This document shows, piece after piece, positions 6,088 to 6,226 of a stretch of DNA of 6,226 bases. The stretch spans positions 1 to 6,226 of the forward strand of contig JAGGSE010000013.1 of NCBI GenBank assembly GCA_021159225.1. The letters are read 5' to 3'. The stretch's first letter is position 1; the number at the start of each line of letters is the position of its first letter. The notes beneath the pieces are model-generated. The model was given only the letters and a program-made list of their open reading frames with translations, was not told the origin of the DNA and did no database searches. The position numbers and the translations under genes are program-made. Source of the DNA: a bacterium. GTDB taxonomy: Bacteria; Patescibacteriota; Minisyncoccia; Minisyncoccales; JAGGSE01.

Positions 6088-6113
6088 AGAAGGTTAATGG
6101 CGGTTTTTTTTTA

Positions 6114-6226
6114 TCATTGAAAATTTATAATTCTCTGTATTTTTACTCCTTTTGACCCGAAATTAGCCAAGATTCCTAATTTTAGATTACTTGCCTTGAG
6201 ATAAGATAAAATCTGCTCTATATGAG
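6114..6226 (-). CDS. C-terminus of a GxxExxY-family protein, 5'-truncated by the window edge
   Basis: An open frame enters from the window edge (first full codon 6224-6222) and ends at TGA (6116-6114), giving 36 residues. They begin HIEQILSYLKASNLKLGILA and continue NFGSKGVKIQRIINFQ. This matches the end of GxxExxY proteins (TIGR04256 type, related to the PD-(D/E)XK nuclease fold), where a QxxxYLKAxxxxxGLLxNFG pattern is followed by an IKR-like strand. The family's function is not established. The defining GxxExxY motif and any nuclease residues lie outside the window. Its stop is 71 bp upstream of fusA on the same strand. The assignment comes from a short fragment recognised by eye, so the family is likely but not proven; the frame itself has good coding character. 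Confidence 0.75.
   Translation of the reverse strand, partial: HIEQILSYLKASNLKLGILANFGSKGVKIQRIINFQ

Noticed and set aside
6091..6112. T9 run at 6104-6112 as an intrinsic terminator on the + strand
   Set aside because: No stable GC-rich hairpin precedes the run and there is no + strand gene to terminate; on the - strand it is an A-run, which cannot act as a terminator tail.

Overview
The window looks like a chromosomal housekeeping segment from a low-to-moderate G+C, lysine-rich bacterium. A Patescibacteria (CPR) origin, of Parcubacteria type, is my inference. It rests on short intergenic gaps, weak or absent Shine-Dalgarno sites, a MiaA with an extra lysine-rich insertion after the DSRQVY motif, a solitary gatB, a tRNA without encoded CCA and a GxxExxY-family protein. 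I cannot confirm it without a marker-gene search.

Layout. On the + strand the window opens with the C-terminal end of miaB (1-340), followed with no gap by complete miaA (341-1276). These are the two consecutive enzymes of A37 hypermodification (i6A to ms2i6A) in tRNAs reading UNN codons. Everything else is on the - strand. In transcription order it is: the C-terminus of a GxxExxY protein (6226-6114), a short gap with ACGAAT repeats, fusA/EF-G (6042-3943), a small one-cluster ferredoxin (3899-3708) with a very good promoter of its own, a class I SAM methyltransferase (3656-3099), about 250 nt without a recognisable gene but with several inverted repeats (2851-3098), tRNA-Ile(GAU) (2831-2760) and gatB (2732-1254). 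The 3' ends of gatB and miaA converge and overlap by 23 bp.

How the genes work together. Most of the window serves translation: tRNA modification (MiaA, MiaB), an isoleucine tRNA, the transamidosome subunit GatB, and the translocase EF-G. The ferredoxin could serve any iron-sulfur reductive chemistry in the cell; a link to the radical-SAM enzyme MiaB is possible but unproven. The methyltransferase substrate is unknown.

No defence system, CRISPR array, mobile element or evidently new multi-gene system is visible. The points most worth a second look are the structured, gene-free stretch between the methyltransferase and tRNA-Ile, the probably leaderless ferredoxin transcript, and the ACGAAT repeats just upstream of fusA.
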